64,000 nucleotides of DNA from NCBI RefSeq assembly GCF_008705135.1, contig NZ_CP023694.1:868001-932000 (forward strand). The letters are read 5' to 3'. This document shows positions 53,619 to 61,047 of the stretch, in pieces (the first letter of the stretch is position 1; the number at the start of each line of letters is the position of its first letter). The notes beneath the pieces were generated by a model that did not search any database, had not been told where the DNA came from, and was given only the letters and a program-made list of their open reading frames with translations. This DNA comes from Streptomyces coeruleorubidus. Its GTDB lineage: Bacteria; Actinomycetota; Actinomycetes; Streptomycetales; Streptomycetaceae. The translations under genes and the position numbers were made by a program.

Positions 53619-54580
53619 GTCCCACAACCGGCACGGCCACCGACGAGACCACGGCGAGGGGCTCGGAGAGCACCGCCGCGCCCGGCCCGGCCCTCTCCAC
53701 CGCCGCGTCCGCCGGGTCCGCTGGGCTCGCGCCACCTGGCCTCGGCCTCGTACCGTCGGACGCGCGCCGAGCCCCTTCCTCCAGGGCCCGGATCCGCCGG
53801 GCGGTCCGCCGACTGCCGTACCTGCTGCTGAACGGGGCGACCAAGTCCGCGGCGATCGTGGCTCTGCTGTTGCTGTGGGAGACCGCACCTCGACTCGGCC
53901 TGGTCGACCGGACCTTCCTGCCACCCTTCAGCGAGGTCGCCCGCGCGTGGTGGGGGCTGGCTGTCGACGGTCAGCTCGCCGACAACGCGCGTGCCAGTCT
54001 GACGCGTTCGTTCAGCGGATTCGGTCTCGCGGTGGCCGTCGCGGTGCCGCTCGGGCTGCTGATCGGCTGGTACCGGCCGATCGCCGACCTCCTCGGACCG
54101 CTGCTGGAGGTGTTCCGCAACACCGCCGCGCTGGCCCTGCTGCCGGTGTTCGTGCTGCTGCTGGGCATCGGCGAGACTTCGAAGATCTCCATCGTGGTGT
54201 ACGCGTGCACCTGGCCGATCCTGCTCAACACCATCAGCGCGGTCCGCAACGTCGACCCGACCCTGCTGAAGCTGGCGAAGTCGATGGACCTGTCCGCGCC
54301 CCGTCTGTTCCAGAAGGTCATCCTGCCGGCCTCGGTGCCGGTGATGTTCACCGGCATCCGGCTGGCGGGAGCGGTGTCCATCCTGGTGCTGGTCGCCGCC
54401 GAGATGATCGGCGCCAAGGCAGGCCTCGGCTATCTGATCAACGCCTCGCAGTACAACTTCGCGATCCCGCAGATGTACGCGGGCATCATCACGATCTCCG
54501 GCATCGGCGTGATCTTCAACCAGTTTCTGGTGGCCATGGAGCGGCGGCTCAGTTCCTGGCGCATACCGGTCGGCGGCTGA
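53615..54580 (+). CDS. Sulfonate-type ABC transporter permease (SsuC-like)
   Basis: A 321-residue permease. An Ala/Ser/Pro-rich cytoplasmic start of about 70 residues precedes about six transmembrane segments. The coupling loop LLKLAKSMDLSAPRLFQKVI has Lys-Ser where the family has EAA-Gly, and it is followed by LPASVPVMFTGIRLA as in SsuC proteins. The start overlaps the ATPase stop by 4 bases. It completes the first SsuABC-like importer in the island. Confidence 0.9.
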   Translation: MSPTTGTATDETTARGSESTAAPGPALSTAASAGSAGLAPPGLGLVPSDARRAPSSRARIRRAVRRLPYLLLNGATKSAAIVALLLLWETAPRLGLVDRTFLPPFSEVARAWWGLAVDGQLADNARASLTRSFSGFGLAVAVAVPLGLLIGWYRPIADLLGPLLEVFRNTAALALLPVFVLLLGIGETSKISIVVYACTWPILLNTISAVRNVDPTLLKLAKSMDLSAPRLFQKVILPASVPVMFTGIRLAGAVSILVLVAAEMIGAKAGLGYLINASQYNFAIPQMYAGIITISGIGVIFNQFLVAMERRLSSWRIPVGG

Positions 54581-54661
54581 CTCGGCCGCCCTCTCGTCCC
54601 ACCGTCTTCGCCGATCCCTTCCTTCTCCCGATCGTCTCGATCACCCGATCCGAGGAACCCC

Positions 54662-54709
54662 ATGACCGCGACCAGCCCCCCCGGCGCCTGCATCTCAACG
54701 CCTTCCTGA
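54662..54709 (+). other. Truncated start frame of the NtaA/DszA-like gene, C7 homopolymer
   Basis: An ATG at 54662 with GAGGA six bases upstream begins a frame that stops after 15 codons at 54707-54709. In a different frame, the same bases encode RRLHLNAFLMN, the proper start of the following monooxygenase. Changing the C7 run at 54676-54682 to C5 or C8 joins ATG 54662 to the enzyme. The TGA overlaps an in-frame ATG at 54709 (TGATG), which offers re-initiation. Confidence 0.75.
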
Positions 54710-56019
54710 TGAACGCCGGCCACCACGACGCCGCCTGGCGCCACCCCCGCACCCAGCCCGAACGGGTCACCGATCTGCGCTACTTCCAGCAGCTCGCGCA
54801 AACCGCCGAGCGCGGCCTGCTCGACTCGGTGTTCCTCGCCGACGGCCTCGCCCTGTGGGGCAAGGTCCGGCACAACGCCCTCGGCGGCTTCGAACCACTC
54901 ACCCTGCTGTCCGCCCTCGCGGCCGTGACCGAGCACGTCGGCCTGATCGCCACCGTCTCGACCACCTTCAACGAGCCTTTCCACACCGCCCGCAAGTTCG
55001 CCTCCCTGGACCACATCAGCGGCGGCCGGGCAGGCTGGAACATCGTCACCTCCGGCACCGTGAACGAAGCCCGCAACTTCAGCCGGGAGGAGCACCTGGA
55101 GCACCGGCTGCGCTACGAGCGGGCGCGGGAGTTCATCGAGGTCGCCACCAAGCTGTGGGACAGCTGGGAGGACGACGCGGTCCTGCTCGACCGTGAGCGC
55201 GGCGTCTACGCCGACACCGACAAGGTGCGGGAGATCGACCACCGCGGCACGCACTTCGGGGTGCAGGGACCCCTGAACGTACCGCGCAGCCCGCAGGGGT
55301 ATCCGCTGCTGGTGCAGGCCGGCTCGTCGGAGGACGGCAAGGAGTTCGCCGCCCAGTACGCCGAGGCCGTCTTCACCGCCCAGCAGACCCTCGCCGACGG
55401 CCAGGCCTTCTACAAGGACCTCAAGTCCCGGCTCGCCCGCTACGGCCGCACCGAGGACCAGCTGCTGGTACTCCCCGGCATCGCTCCCGTCATCGGCTCG
55501 ACCGAGGCTGAAGCCCGCGCCCTGGAGCAGGAACTGACGGACCTGCAGGTCCCCGAGTACGGGCTCGCCCAGGTGTCCGGGATGCTCGGCACCGACCTCA
55601 CCGGGCTGCCGCTGGACGGGCCACTGCCCGAGCTGCCCGAGGAGCGGGACATCAACGGCAACAAGAGCCGCTTCACGCTCGTCGCCGAACTCGCCCGCCG
55701 CGACGGCCTCACCCTGCGCCAGCTCATCGCCCGCCTCGGCGCCGGGCGCGGGCACCGGGTGTTCGCCGGCACCCCGGAACAGACAGCCGACCAGCTCCAG
55801 GAGTGGTTCACCCAGGGCGCCGCCGACGGTTTCAACATCATGCCGCCGCATCTGCCGGGCGGTCTGGAGGACTTCGTCGACCACGTCGTGCCGATCCTGC
55901 AGCGGCGCGGCCTGTTCCGAACCGAGTACACCGGCCGCACCCTGCGCGAGCACTACGGCCTCCCCCGCCCCGCCAACCAGCTGGCCGCGGCGGCCGTAGG
56001 AGAAGGGCAATTCGCATGA
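54709..56019 (+). CDS. NtaA/SnaA/DszA-family FMNH2-dependent monooxygenase (start region frameshifted)
   Basis: As read from ATG 54709, a 436-residue LLM enzyme close in type to the product of 35236-36609. Conserved stretches are RGLLDSVFLADGLALWG, ISGGRAGWNIVTSGTVNEAR, LNVPRSPQGYPLLVQAGSS, RHFGV-like GTHFGVQGP and a C-terminal ADGFNIMPPHLPGGLEDF. It should cleave an organosulfur or related compound using FMNH2. The first beta strand of the barrel lies upstream of ATG 54709 in the same frame but lacks a start codon. The natural protein thus probably begins at 54662 with a corrected C-run. Its stop overlaps the flavoprotein start by 4 bases. Confidence 0.78.
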   Translation: MNAGHHDAAWRHPRTQPERVTDLRYFQQLAQTAERGLLDSVFLADGLALWGKVRHNALGGFEPLTLLSALAAVTEHVGLIATVSTTFNEPFHTARKFASLDHISGGRAGWNIVTSGTVNEARNFSREEHLEHRLRYERAREFIEVATKLWDSWEDDAVLLDRERGVYADTDKVREIDHRGTHFGVQGPLNVPRSPQGYPLLVQAGSSEDGKEFAAQYAEAVFTAQQTLADGQAFYKDLKSRLARYGRTEDQLLVLPGIAPVIGSTEAEARALEQELTDLQVPEYGLAQVSGMLGTDLTGLPLDGPLPELPEERDINGNKSRFTLVAELARRDGLTLRQLIARLGAGRGHRVFAGTPEQTADQLQEWFTQGAADGFNIMPPHLPGGLEDFVDHVVPILQRRGLFRTEYTGRTLREHYGLPRPANQLAAAAVGEGQFA

Positions 56020-57638
56020 CCGGGCCGGACCTCACCGCGGACGTCCTGGTGATCGGCGGCGGTCCCGCGGCCACCTGGGCCGCGCTCAAGGCGGCCCAGG
56101 ACGGAGCGGACGTCGTCCTCGCCGACAAGGGCTACTGCGGCACCAGCGGCGCCACCGCCTCCGCCGGAACGGGCGTCTGGTACGTGCCCCCGGAGTCCGC
56201 CGCGCGGGAGGCCGCCATGGCGAGCAGGGAGGCACGGGGCGGGTATCTGGCCGACCGACGCTGGATGACCCGGGTGCTGGACCAGACGTACGCCGGGATG
56301 AACGAGCTGGCCGCTGCCGGCCGCTACCCCTTTCCCACAGGGCCGGACGGAAAGCAGCTCAGGAACGGCCTGCAGGGACCGGAATACATGCGCAGGATGC
56401 GCATCCGCGTCCAGCGCGCCGGGGCCCGCGTCCTCGACCACAGCCCGGTCACCGAGCTGCTCACCGACACCTCCGGAGCGGTCGGCGGAGCCAGGGGCCA
56501 CCGGCTGCGGGCCGGTCAGCCCTTCCAGGTCCGCGCCGGGGCAGTCGTCCTGGCCACCGGCGGCTGCGCGTTCCTCAGCGGCGCGCTCGGCTGCAACGTC
56601 AACACCGGCGACGGCGCGCTGTTCGCCGCCGAAGTGGGCGCGGAGCTGTCCGGCATGGAGTTCTCCAACGCGTACGGCATCGCGCCCGAGGGCACCTCCG
56701 TCACCAAGACCGCGTTCTACTCCTTCGCGACCTTCTACCGCGAGGACGGCACGGTCCTGGAGGGTGCCGCCAGCCAGGGCGGCCGGTCCGTGATCGCGCG
56801 TGCGCTGCTCAGCGAGAAGGTGTACTGCCGACTCGACCGGGCGGACGCGGCGGCCCGGCAGGCGATGCGGCTGGCCCAGCCGAACTTCTTCCTCACCTTC
56901 GACCGGCTCGGCATCGACCCCTTCACCCAGCCCTTCGCCGTCACGCTCCTCGCCGAGGGCACCGTGCGCGGCACCGGCGGCATCCGCATCACCGGCGACG
57001 ACTGCTCCACCACCGTCCCCGGACTGTACGCGGCCGGGGACGCGGCGACCCGTGAGCTGATCTGCGGTGGCTTCACCGGCGGCGGCAGCCACAACGCGGC
57101 CTGGGCCATCTCCTCCGGCACCTGGGCCGGCCGGGGCGCAACCCGCCACGCCCGCTCGCTCGGCGCCGGCGCCACCACGAGGCGGCTGGTGGCCGCGGGC
57201 GGTGCGGGGCTCCGGCCCGCCGGGACACCCGGCCCGGCCGACGGCTTCCGGGACGTCATCACCGCTGTCCAGGGCGAAGTGCTGCCGTACGACAAGAACT
57301 ACCTGCGCCACGGCGACCGGCTCACCGCCTCCCTGGAGGTGCTCGACAGCGTGTGGGAGGAGTCGCGCGCCTCCCTGCACGCCGCGGGCGGAGACACCGT
57401 ACGGGCCAGGCAGGCGGCGGCCATGGTGGCGCACGCCCGCTGGATGTACTCCGCGGCGCTCGTGCGCACCGAGACCCGCGGCATGGCCAAACGGCTCGAC
57501 TTCCCGGCACAGGACCCCCGTTGGCACCACCGCATCGTCACCGGCGGCCTCGACCAGGTGTGGACCCGCCCCGAGCCCCTGACGACCGCACCACCCGCAT
57601 CGACGGCACCGGCCGCACCACTGGAGGTGATCTCGTGA
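56016..57638 (+). CDS. FAD-dependent fumarate reductase/AprA-like flavoprotein
   Basis: A 540-residue flavoprotein of the succinate dehydrogenase/fumarate reductase/adenylylsulfate reductase superfamily. The FAD-binding start is ADVLVIGGGPAATWAALKAA, followed by TSGATASAGTG, in which the covalent-FAD His of SdhA is replaced by Ala. It continues with VLATGGCAFLSG, GIRITGDDCSTTVPGLYAAG and CGGFTGGGSHNAAWAISSG. It is paired with a two-cluster ferredoxin, the arrangement of AprA/AprB. Substrate and direction are unknown. An oxidoreductase acting on an oxidised sulfur compound is plausible. Both ends overlap their neighbours. Confidence 0.78.
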   Translation: MTGPDLTADVLVIGGGPAATWAALKAAQDGADVVLADKGYCGTSGATASAGTGVWYVPPESAAREAAMASREARGGYLADRRWMTRVLDQTYAGMNELAAAGRYPFPTGPDGKQLRNGLQGPEYMRRMRIRVQRAGARVLDHSPVTELLTDTSGAVGGARGHRLRAGQPFQVRAGAVVLATGGCAFLSGALGCNVNTGDGALFAAEVGAELSGMEFSNAYGIAPEGTSVTKTAFYSFATFYREDGTVLEGAASQGGRSVIARALLSEKVYCRLDRADAAARQAMRLAQPNFFLTFDRLGIDPFTQPFAVTLLAEGTVRGTGGIRITGDDCSTTVPGLYAAGDAATRELICGGFTGGGSHNAAWAISSGTWAGRGATRHARSLGAGATTRRLVAAGGAGLRPAGTPGPADGFRDVITAVQGEVLPYDKNYLRHGDRLTASLEVLDSVWEESRASLHAAGGDTVRARQAAAMVAHARWMYSAALVRTETRGMAKRLDFPAQDPRWHHRIVTGGLDQVWTRPEPLTTAPPASTAPAAPLEVIS

Positions 57639-58003
57639 TCGAACTGGTCTCGGCGGAACGCTGCATCACCTGCGACAAGTGCATCAAGGTCTGCCCGACC
57701 AACGTCTTCGACCGGGGCGAGGACGGCATCCCGGTGCTCGCCCGCCGCGACGACTGCCAGACCTGCTTCCAGTGCGAGGCGAACTGCCCGGCCGACGCGC
57801 TCTACGTCGCGCCCCTGACCAGCCCGCTGCCCGACGACTCGACCGCCCGCGACGAGGACCACCTGGCCCGCACCGGCCTGCTCGGCAGCTACCGCCGGCA
57901 CATCGGCTGGGGACGGGGCCGCACCCCCGGCGCGCTACGGGCCGTCGGCCCTCCCCTCGGACCCCCGGGATCCGGGGGAACGTCCCCACCCATCACCTCC
58001 TGA
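57635..58003 (+). CDS. Ferredoxin-like 2[4Fe-4S] protein (AprB-like partner)
   Basis: A 122-residue protein with two [4Fe-4S] motifs: Cys10-x2-Cys13-x2-Cys16-x3-Cys20-Pro and Cys41-x2-Cys44-x2-Cys47-x3-Cys51-Pro. A disordered Gly/Pro/Arg-rich tail covers the last 50 residues. It should pass electrons to or from the flavoprotein encoded just upstream, whose stop overlaps this GTG start (GTGA). The pair resembles the two subunits of APS reductase in layout, but this is shorter than typical AprB. Confidence 0.85.
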   Translation: MIELVSAERCITCDKCIKVCPTNVFDRGEDGIPVLARRDDCQTCFQCEANCPADALYVAPLTSPLPDDSTARDEDHLARTGLLGSYRRHIGWGRGRTPGALRAVGPPLGPPGSGGTSPPITS

Positions 58004-58044
58004 CGACCTCCCGACTGATCACCTCCTGAAAGGAACACCCGCAC

Positions 58045-58944
58045 ATGACCACCAGCACCGGCTTCGACATCCGCAGGATCGGCGGCCGTATCGGCGCCGA
58101 GATCCACGGTGTGGATCTCTCCGGCGACCTCGAACCCGCCCTCGTCTCCGAAATCAACTCCGCGCTTCTGGAGCACAAGGCGCTCGTCTTCCGCGACCAG
58201 CAGCTCGACGACGCGGGCCAGCTCCGCTTCGCCTCCCTCTTCGGCGAACTCACCACCGCCCACCCCACCGTCCCCTCCGTGGACGGGCAGCCGCAGATCC
58301 TGCCCGTCGACGGCGACGAGGGCATCCGCGCCAACCACTGGCACACCGACGTCACCTTCGTCCGAACGCCCCCGAAGGCGTCCACGCTGCGCAGCATCGT
58401 GGTCCCGCCCTACGGCGGCAACACCCTCATCGCCAACTCGGCCGCCGCCTACCGGGATCTGCCCGAGCCGCTGCGCGAGCTGGCGGACCGGCTGTGGGCC
58501 GTGCACACCAACGCCTACGACTACGCCGCCCCGAAGAACGAGAAGGCCGCCGAGCACCGCAAGCGGTTCGTCTCGCGCAAGTACCGCACCGTCCACCCGG
58601 TCGTCCGCGTCCACCCCGAGACCGGCGAGCGAGGCCTGTTCATCGGCGGCTTCGCCCAGAGCATCGTCGGCCTCGGCCCGTCCGACTCCCGTGACCTGCT
58701 GCGCATCTTCCAGTCGTACGTCACCCGCCCCGAGAACATCGCGCGCGTGGCCTGGACGCCGGGCGACCTCGTCCTCTTCGACAACCGCATCACCCAGCAC
58801 TACGCCCCCGACGACTACGGCGACCTGCCCCGCCTGCTGCACCGGGTGACCGTCGCCGGCGACGTCCCCACCGGGATCGACGGCACCCCCAGCCACGTCC
58901 TCGAAGGCGACGACGCCTCCCACTACACCCCCGCCGTGGCCTGA
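58045..58944 (+). CDS. TauD/TfdA-family Fe(II)/2-oxoglutarate-dependent dioxygenase
   Basis: A 299-residue non-heme iron oxygenase. The iron ligands His100 and Asp102 (NHWHTDVTF) and His266 (LPRLLHRVTV) are present, with the 2-oxoglutarate-binding Arg shortly after. It begins with FDIRRIGGRIGAEIHGVDL, typical of TauD and alkylsulfatase AtsK. Such enzymes hydroxylate taurine, alkylsulfonates or alkylsulfates so that sulfite or sulfate is released. GAAAGGA lies upstream of the ATG. It ends the first SsuABC unit and is followed by a strong terminator. Confidence 0.9.
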   Translation: MTTSTGFDIRRIGGRIGAEIHGVDLSGDLEPALVSEINSALLEHKALVFRDQQLDDAGQLRFASLFGELTTAHPTVPSVDGQPQILPVDGDEGIRANHWHTDVTFVRTPPKASTLRSIVVPPYGGNTLIANSAAAYRDLPEPLRELADRLWAVHTNAYDYAAPKNEKAAEHRKRFVSRKYRTVHPVVRVHPETGERGLFIGGFAQSIVGLGPSDSRDLLRIFQSYVTRPENIARVAWTPGDLVLFDNRITQHYAPDDYGDLPRLLHRVTVAGDVPTGIDGTPSHVLEGDDASHYTPAVA

Positions 58945-58951
58945 GCACCTC

Positions 58952-58990
58952 GGCCGCCGGGCAGCGGACACCCGTCCCTGCCCGGCGGCC
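58952..58990 (+). terminator. Strong terminator after the TauD gene
   Basis: A perfect 13-bp stem (GGCCGCCGGGCAG and its complement) with a 13-nt loop begins 7 bases after the dioxygenase stop. It separates this operon from the Rrf2 regulator gene. Confidence 0.88.
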
Positions 58991-59035
58991 CGCCCGCGAC
59001 GAACGCCGACCGAAGCCGTACGGGACAATGTGCAC

Positions 59036-59494
59036 ATGCGGATCTCAGCCAGAGCGGACTACGCGGTACGTGCCGCACTGCAGCTCGCCGCGTCCCGGGA
59101 CGACGCGCCCCTGAAAGCCGAGGCCATCGCCTACGCCCAGGACATTCCGCACAAGTTCCTCGAAAGCATCCTGAACGACATGCGCCGGGGCGGCCTCGTG
59201 CTCAGCCAGCGCGGCGGCAACGGCGGCTACCGGCTGGCCAGGCCCGCCGAGTCCATCAGCATCGCCGACGTCATCCGCACCGTGGACGGGCCCCTCGTCT
59301 CGGTGCGCGGCGTCCGCCCGCCGGACCTGACCTACACCGGCCCCGCCGAGTCGCTGCTCCCCCTGTGGGTCGCGCTGCGGTCCAACGTGCGCGAGATCCT
59401 GGAGGGCGTGTCGCTCACCGACGTCGTGTCGGCCCAACTGCCCGCCGATGTCCTTGCGTTGACAAACGCCCCAGGTGCCTGGGGAAACCCCTGA
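59036..59494 (+). CDS. Rrf2 family regulator without cluster cysteines (CymR-like)
   Basis: A 152-residue winged-helix regulator. The family start RISARADYAVRAALQLAA is followed by an HTH (AEAIAYAQDIPHKFLESILN), the wing LVLSQRGGNGGYRLARP and a dimerisation helix. No cysteine is present anywhere, so unlike IscR or NsrR it cannot hold an Fe-S cluster. This is the pattern of CymR, which controls cysteine metabolism through the O-acetylserine sulfhydrylase CysK. In the middle of a sulfur island it is the prime candidate for the regulator of these operons. The start at 59036 has no strong ribosome site, so the mRNA may be near leaderless. Confidence 0.87.
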   Translation: MRISARADYAVRAALQLAASRDDAPLKAEAIAYAQDIPHKFLESILNDMRRGGLVLSQRGGNGGYRLARPAESISIADVIRTVDGPLVSVRGVRPPDLTYTGPAESLLPLWVALRSNVREILEGVSLTDVVSAQLPADVLALTNAPGAWGNP

Positions 59495-59537
59495 CACACT
59501 GGACCAATAACCACCGGTCCCAAAAAGCGAGAAAACA

Positions 59538-59556
59538 TCGTCCATCATATGGACGA
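59538..59556. promoter_or_regulatory. Inverted repeat downstream of the Rrf2 gene
   Basis: Arms TCGTCCAT and ATGGACGA (8 bp) are separated by CAT. A second small stem ACCCC-TT-GGGGT follows at 59556-59567. It could be a regulator site for the second SsuABC unit or a terminator for rrf2. Confidence 0.5.
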
Positions 59557-59589
59557 CCCCTTGGGGTGGACGCTCACTTCTGCCACGAT

Positions 59590-59616
59590 CCCTAGCAACC
59601 AGGTAGGAAAACTAGG
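59590..59616. promoter_or_regulatory. 27-bp sulfur-unit element, copy 2 (reverse orientation)
   Basis: On the minus strand it reads CCTA-G-TTTTCCTA, eight variable bases, then CTAGGG, identical in layout and length to copy 1 at 48426-48452. It ends 21 bases before the ATG of the fifth leader ORF and so lies within or next to the promoter. Repression seems likely for this copy. Confidence 0.75.
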
Positions 59617-59637
59617 AATCTGCGGGGTGGGGTCGTC

Positions 59638-59739
59638 ATGCGAACGCGCAACCGCACGGCCCTGTTGCCGCCCCTCCTGACCTCGCGTCGCCACATCGAC
59701 TTCGGCCGTACCTCCAGCGCCATCTGTCAGCTGGTCTGA
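59638..59739 (+). CDS. Cysteine-containing leader peptide of the second SsuABC unit
   Basis: A 33-codon ORF with the conserved core RRHIDFGRTSSAICQLV. One Cys codon lies four codons before the stop. A G-rich sequence (GGGGTGGGG) just before the ATG may serve as its ribosome site. A long hairpin lies between its stop and the binding-protein gene. Confidence 0.8.
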   Translation: MRTRNRTALLPPLLTSRRHIDFGRTSSAICQLV

Positions 59740-59767
59740 GACTCTCCGCGCAATCCGCACGCCCCCC

Positions 59768-59818
59768 CACACCGCTGCGCCCCTGCCGTCCCGCCGGGAT
59801 GGCGGGCGAAGCGGTGTG
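59768..59818 (+). terminator. Attenuator-like composite hairpin of the second SsuABC unit
   Basis: An outer 9-bp stem CACACCGCT/AGCGGTGTG encloses an inner 6-bp stem CCCGCC/GGCGGG with a 5-nt loop. It begins 29 bases after the leader stop and ends 75 bases before the binding-protein start. No U-tract follows. Confidence 0.7.
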
Positions 59819-59892
59819 CCGGTGTGTATCAGCAGGCTCCACGCCTCCCGTGCCGTGCTCCCTGAACGCCCTTCCCTTGAGAGGACACCTCT

Positions 59893-60999
59893 GTGTCTGC
59901 CGCAAGACCGCTCACCACCCTGCGCACCTTCGCCGTCCTCGCGGCGCTCCCCCTGCTGCTGACCGCCTGCGGCTACGGCGCCGAGTCCACCGACGACGGC
60001 AAGCAGACCGAGGTCGCGGCGGACGCCAAGAAGCTCTCCGCCGACGAAGTGAAGATCGGCTACTTCCCCAACCTCACGCACGCCACAGCGCTGGTCAGCG
60101 TCCAGGAAGGCCTGCTCCAGAAGGAGCTCGGCGGCACCAGGATCAAGCCGTCCACCTTCAACGCCGGCCCCTCCGAGATCGAGGCGCTGAACGCCGGTTC
60201 CATCGACATCGGCTGGATCGGCCCGTCCCCCGCCATCAACGGCTACACCAAGTCGAACGGCAACAACCTGCGCATCATCAGCGGCTCCGCCTCCGGCGGC
60301 GTGAAGCTGGTCGTCAACCCCGAGAAGATCAAGTCCCTGAAGGACGTCAAGGGCAAGAAGATCGCCACCCCGCAGCTCGGCAACACCCAGGACGTCGCGC
60401 TGCTGAACTGGATCTCGGAGCAGGGCTGGAAGGTCGACGCGCAGAGCGGTAAGGGCGATGTCTCCGTCGTCCGCACCGACAACAAGATCACGCCGGACGC
60501 CTACAAGTCCGGCTCGATCGACGGCGCCTGGGTGCCGGAGCCGACGGCGTCCAAGCTCGTCGCCGAGGGCGGCAAGGTGCTGCTCGACGAGGCCGACCTG
60601 TGGCCCGACAAGAAGTTCGTGATCACGAACATCATCGTCCGGCAGGAGTTCCTGAAGAAGCACCCGGACGTCGTCGAGGCCGTGCTGCGCGGCTCGGTGA
60701 AGACCAACGCGTGGATCAACGCCAACCCGGACAAGGCCAAGGCCTCGGCCAACGAGGCGCTGAAGGAGGAGTCCGGCAAGGCACTGCCCGCCGAGGTCAT
60801 CGACCCGGCCTGGAAGTCCATCACCTTCCTCGACGACCCGCTGGCGTCCACCCTCAACACCGAGGCGGAGCACGCGGTGAAGTCCGGTCTGCTGGAAAAG
60901 CCCGATCTGAAGGGCATCTACGACCTCGCACCGCTGAACAAGGTCCTCAAGTCCGAGGGCAAGGACGAGGTCGACGACGCCGGTCTCGGCGCCGAATAG
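59893..60999 (+). CDS. Aliphatic sulfonate-type ABC substrate-binding lipoprotein (SsuA-like)
   Basis: A 368-residue lipoprotein with lipobox LTAC (Cys26) and an SsuA/NMT1 two-lobe domain: VKIGYFPNLTHATALVSVQE, STFNAGPSEIEALNAGSIDI, GWIGPSPAINGYTKSNG and IDGAWVPEPTASKL. It should bind a sulfonate or sulfate ester outside the membrane. GTG at 59893 has GAGAGGA 8 bases upstream. The ATPase and permease genes follow at once. It is not especially close to the other SsuA-like protein, so the two importers probably differ in substrate. Confidence 0.9.
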   Translation: MSAARPLTTLRTFAVLAALPLLLTACGYGAESTDDGKQTEVAADAKKLSADEVKIGYFPNLTHATALVSVQEGLLQKELGGTRIKPSTFNAGPSEIEALNAGSIDIGWIGPSPAINGYTKSNGNNLRIISGSASGGVKLVVNPEKIKSLKDVKGKKIATPQLGNTQDVALLNWISEQGWKVDAQSGKGDVSVVRTDNKITPDAYKSGSIDGAWVPEPTASKLVAEGGKVLLDEADLWPDKKFVITNIIVRQEFLKKHPDVVEAVLRGSVKTNAWINANPDKAKASANEALKEESGKALPAEVIDPAWKSITFLDDPLASTLNTEAEHAVKSGLLEKPDLKGIYDLAPLNKVLKSEGKDEVDDAGLGAE

Positions 61000-61047
61000 C
61001 CGAGTAACCGAAAACCGGATCCGATGAGTTACCAGGAGGTGACGACC

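Noticed and set aside
53875..54708. Upstream in-frame extension of the second NtaA/DszA-like gene through the permease gene
   Set aside because: It overlaps a clear SsuC permease in another frame and has no start codon between 54580 and 54709; only the last ~14 codons resemble the monooxygenase.
59469..59484. CCCCAGG-TG-CCTGGGG inverted repeat as a terminator of the Rrf2 gene
   Set aside because: It lies inside the coding end before the stop, and the 2-nt loop is too short for a normal hairpin.
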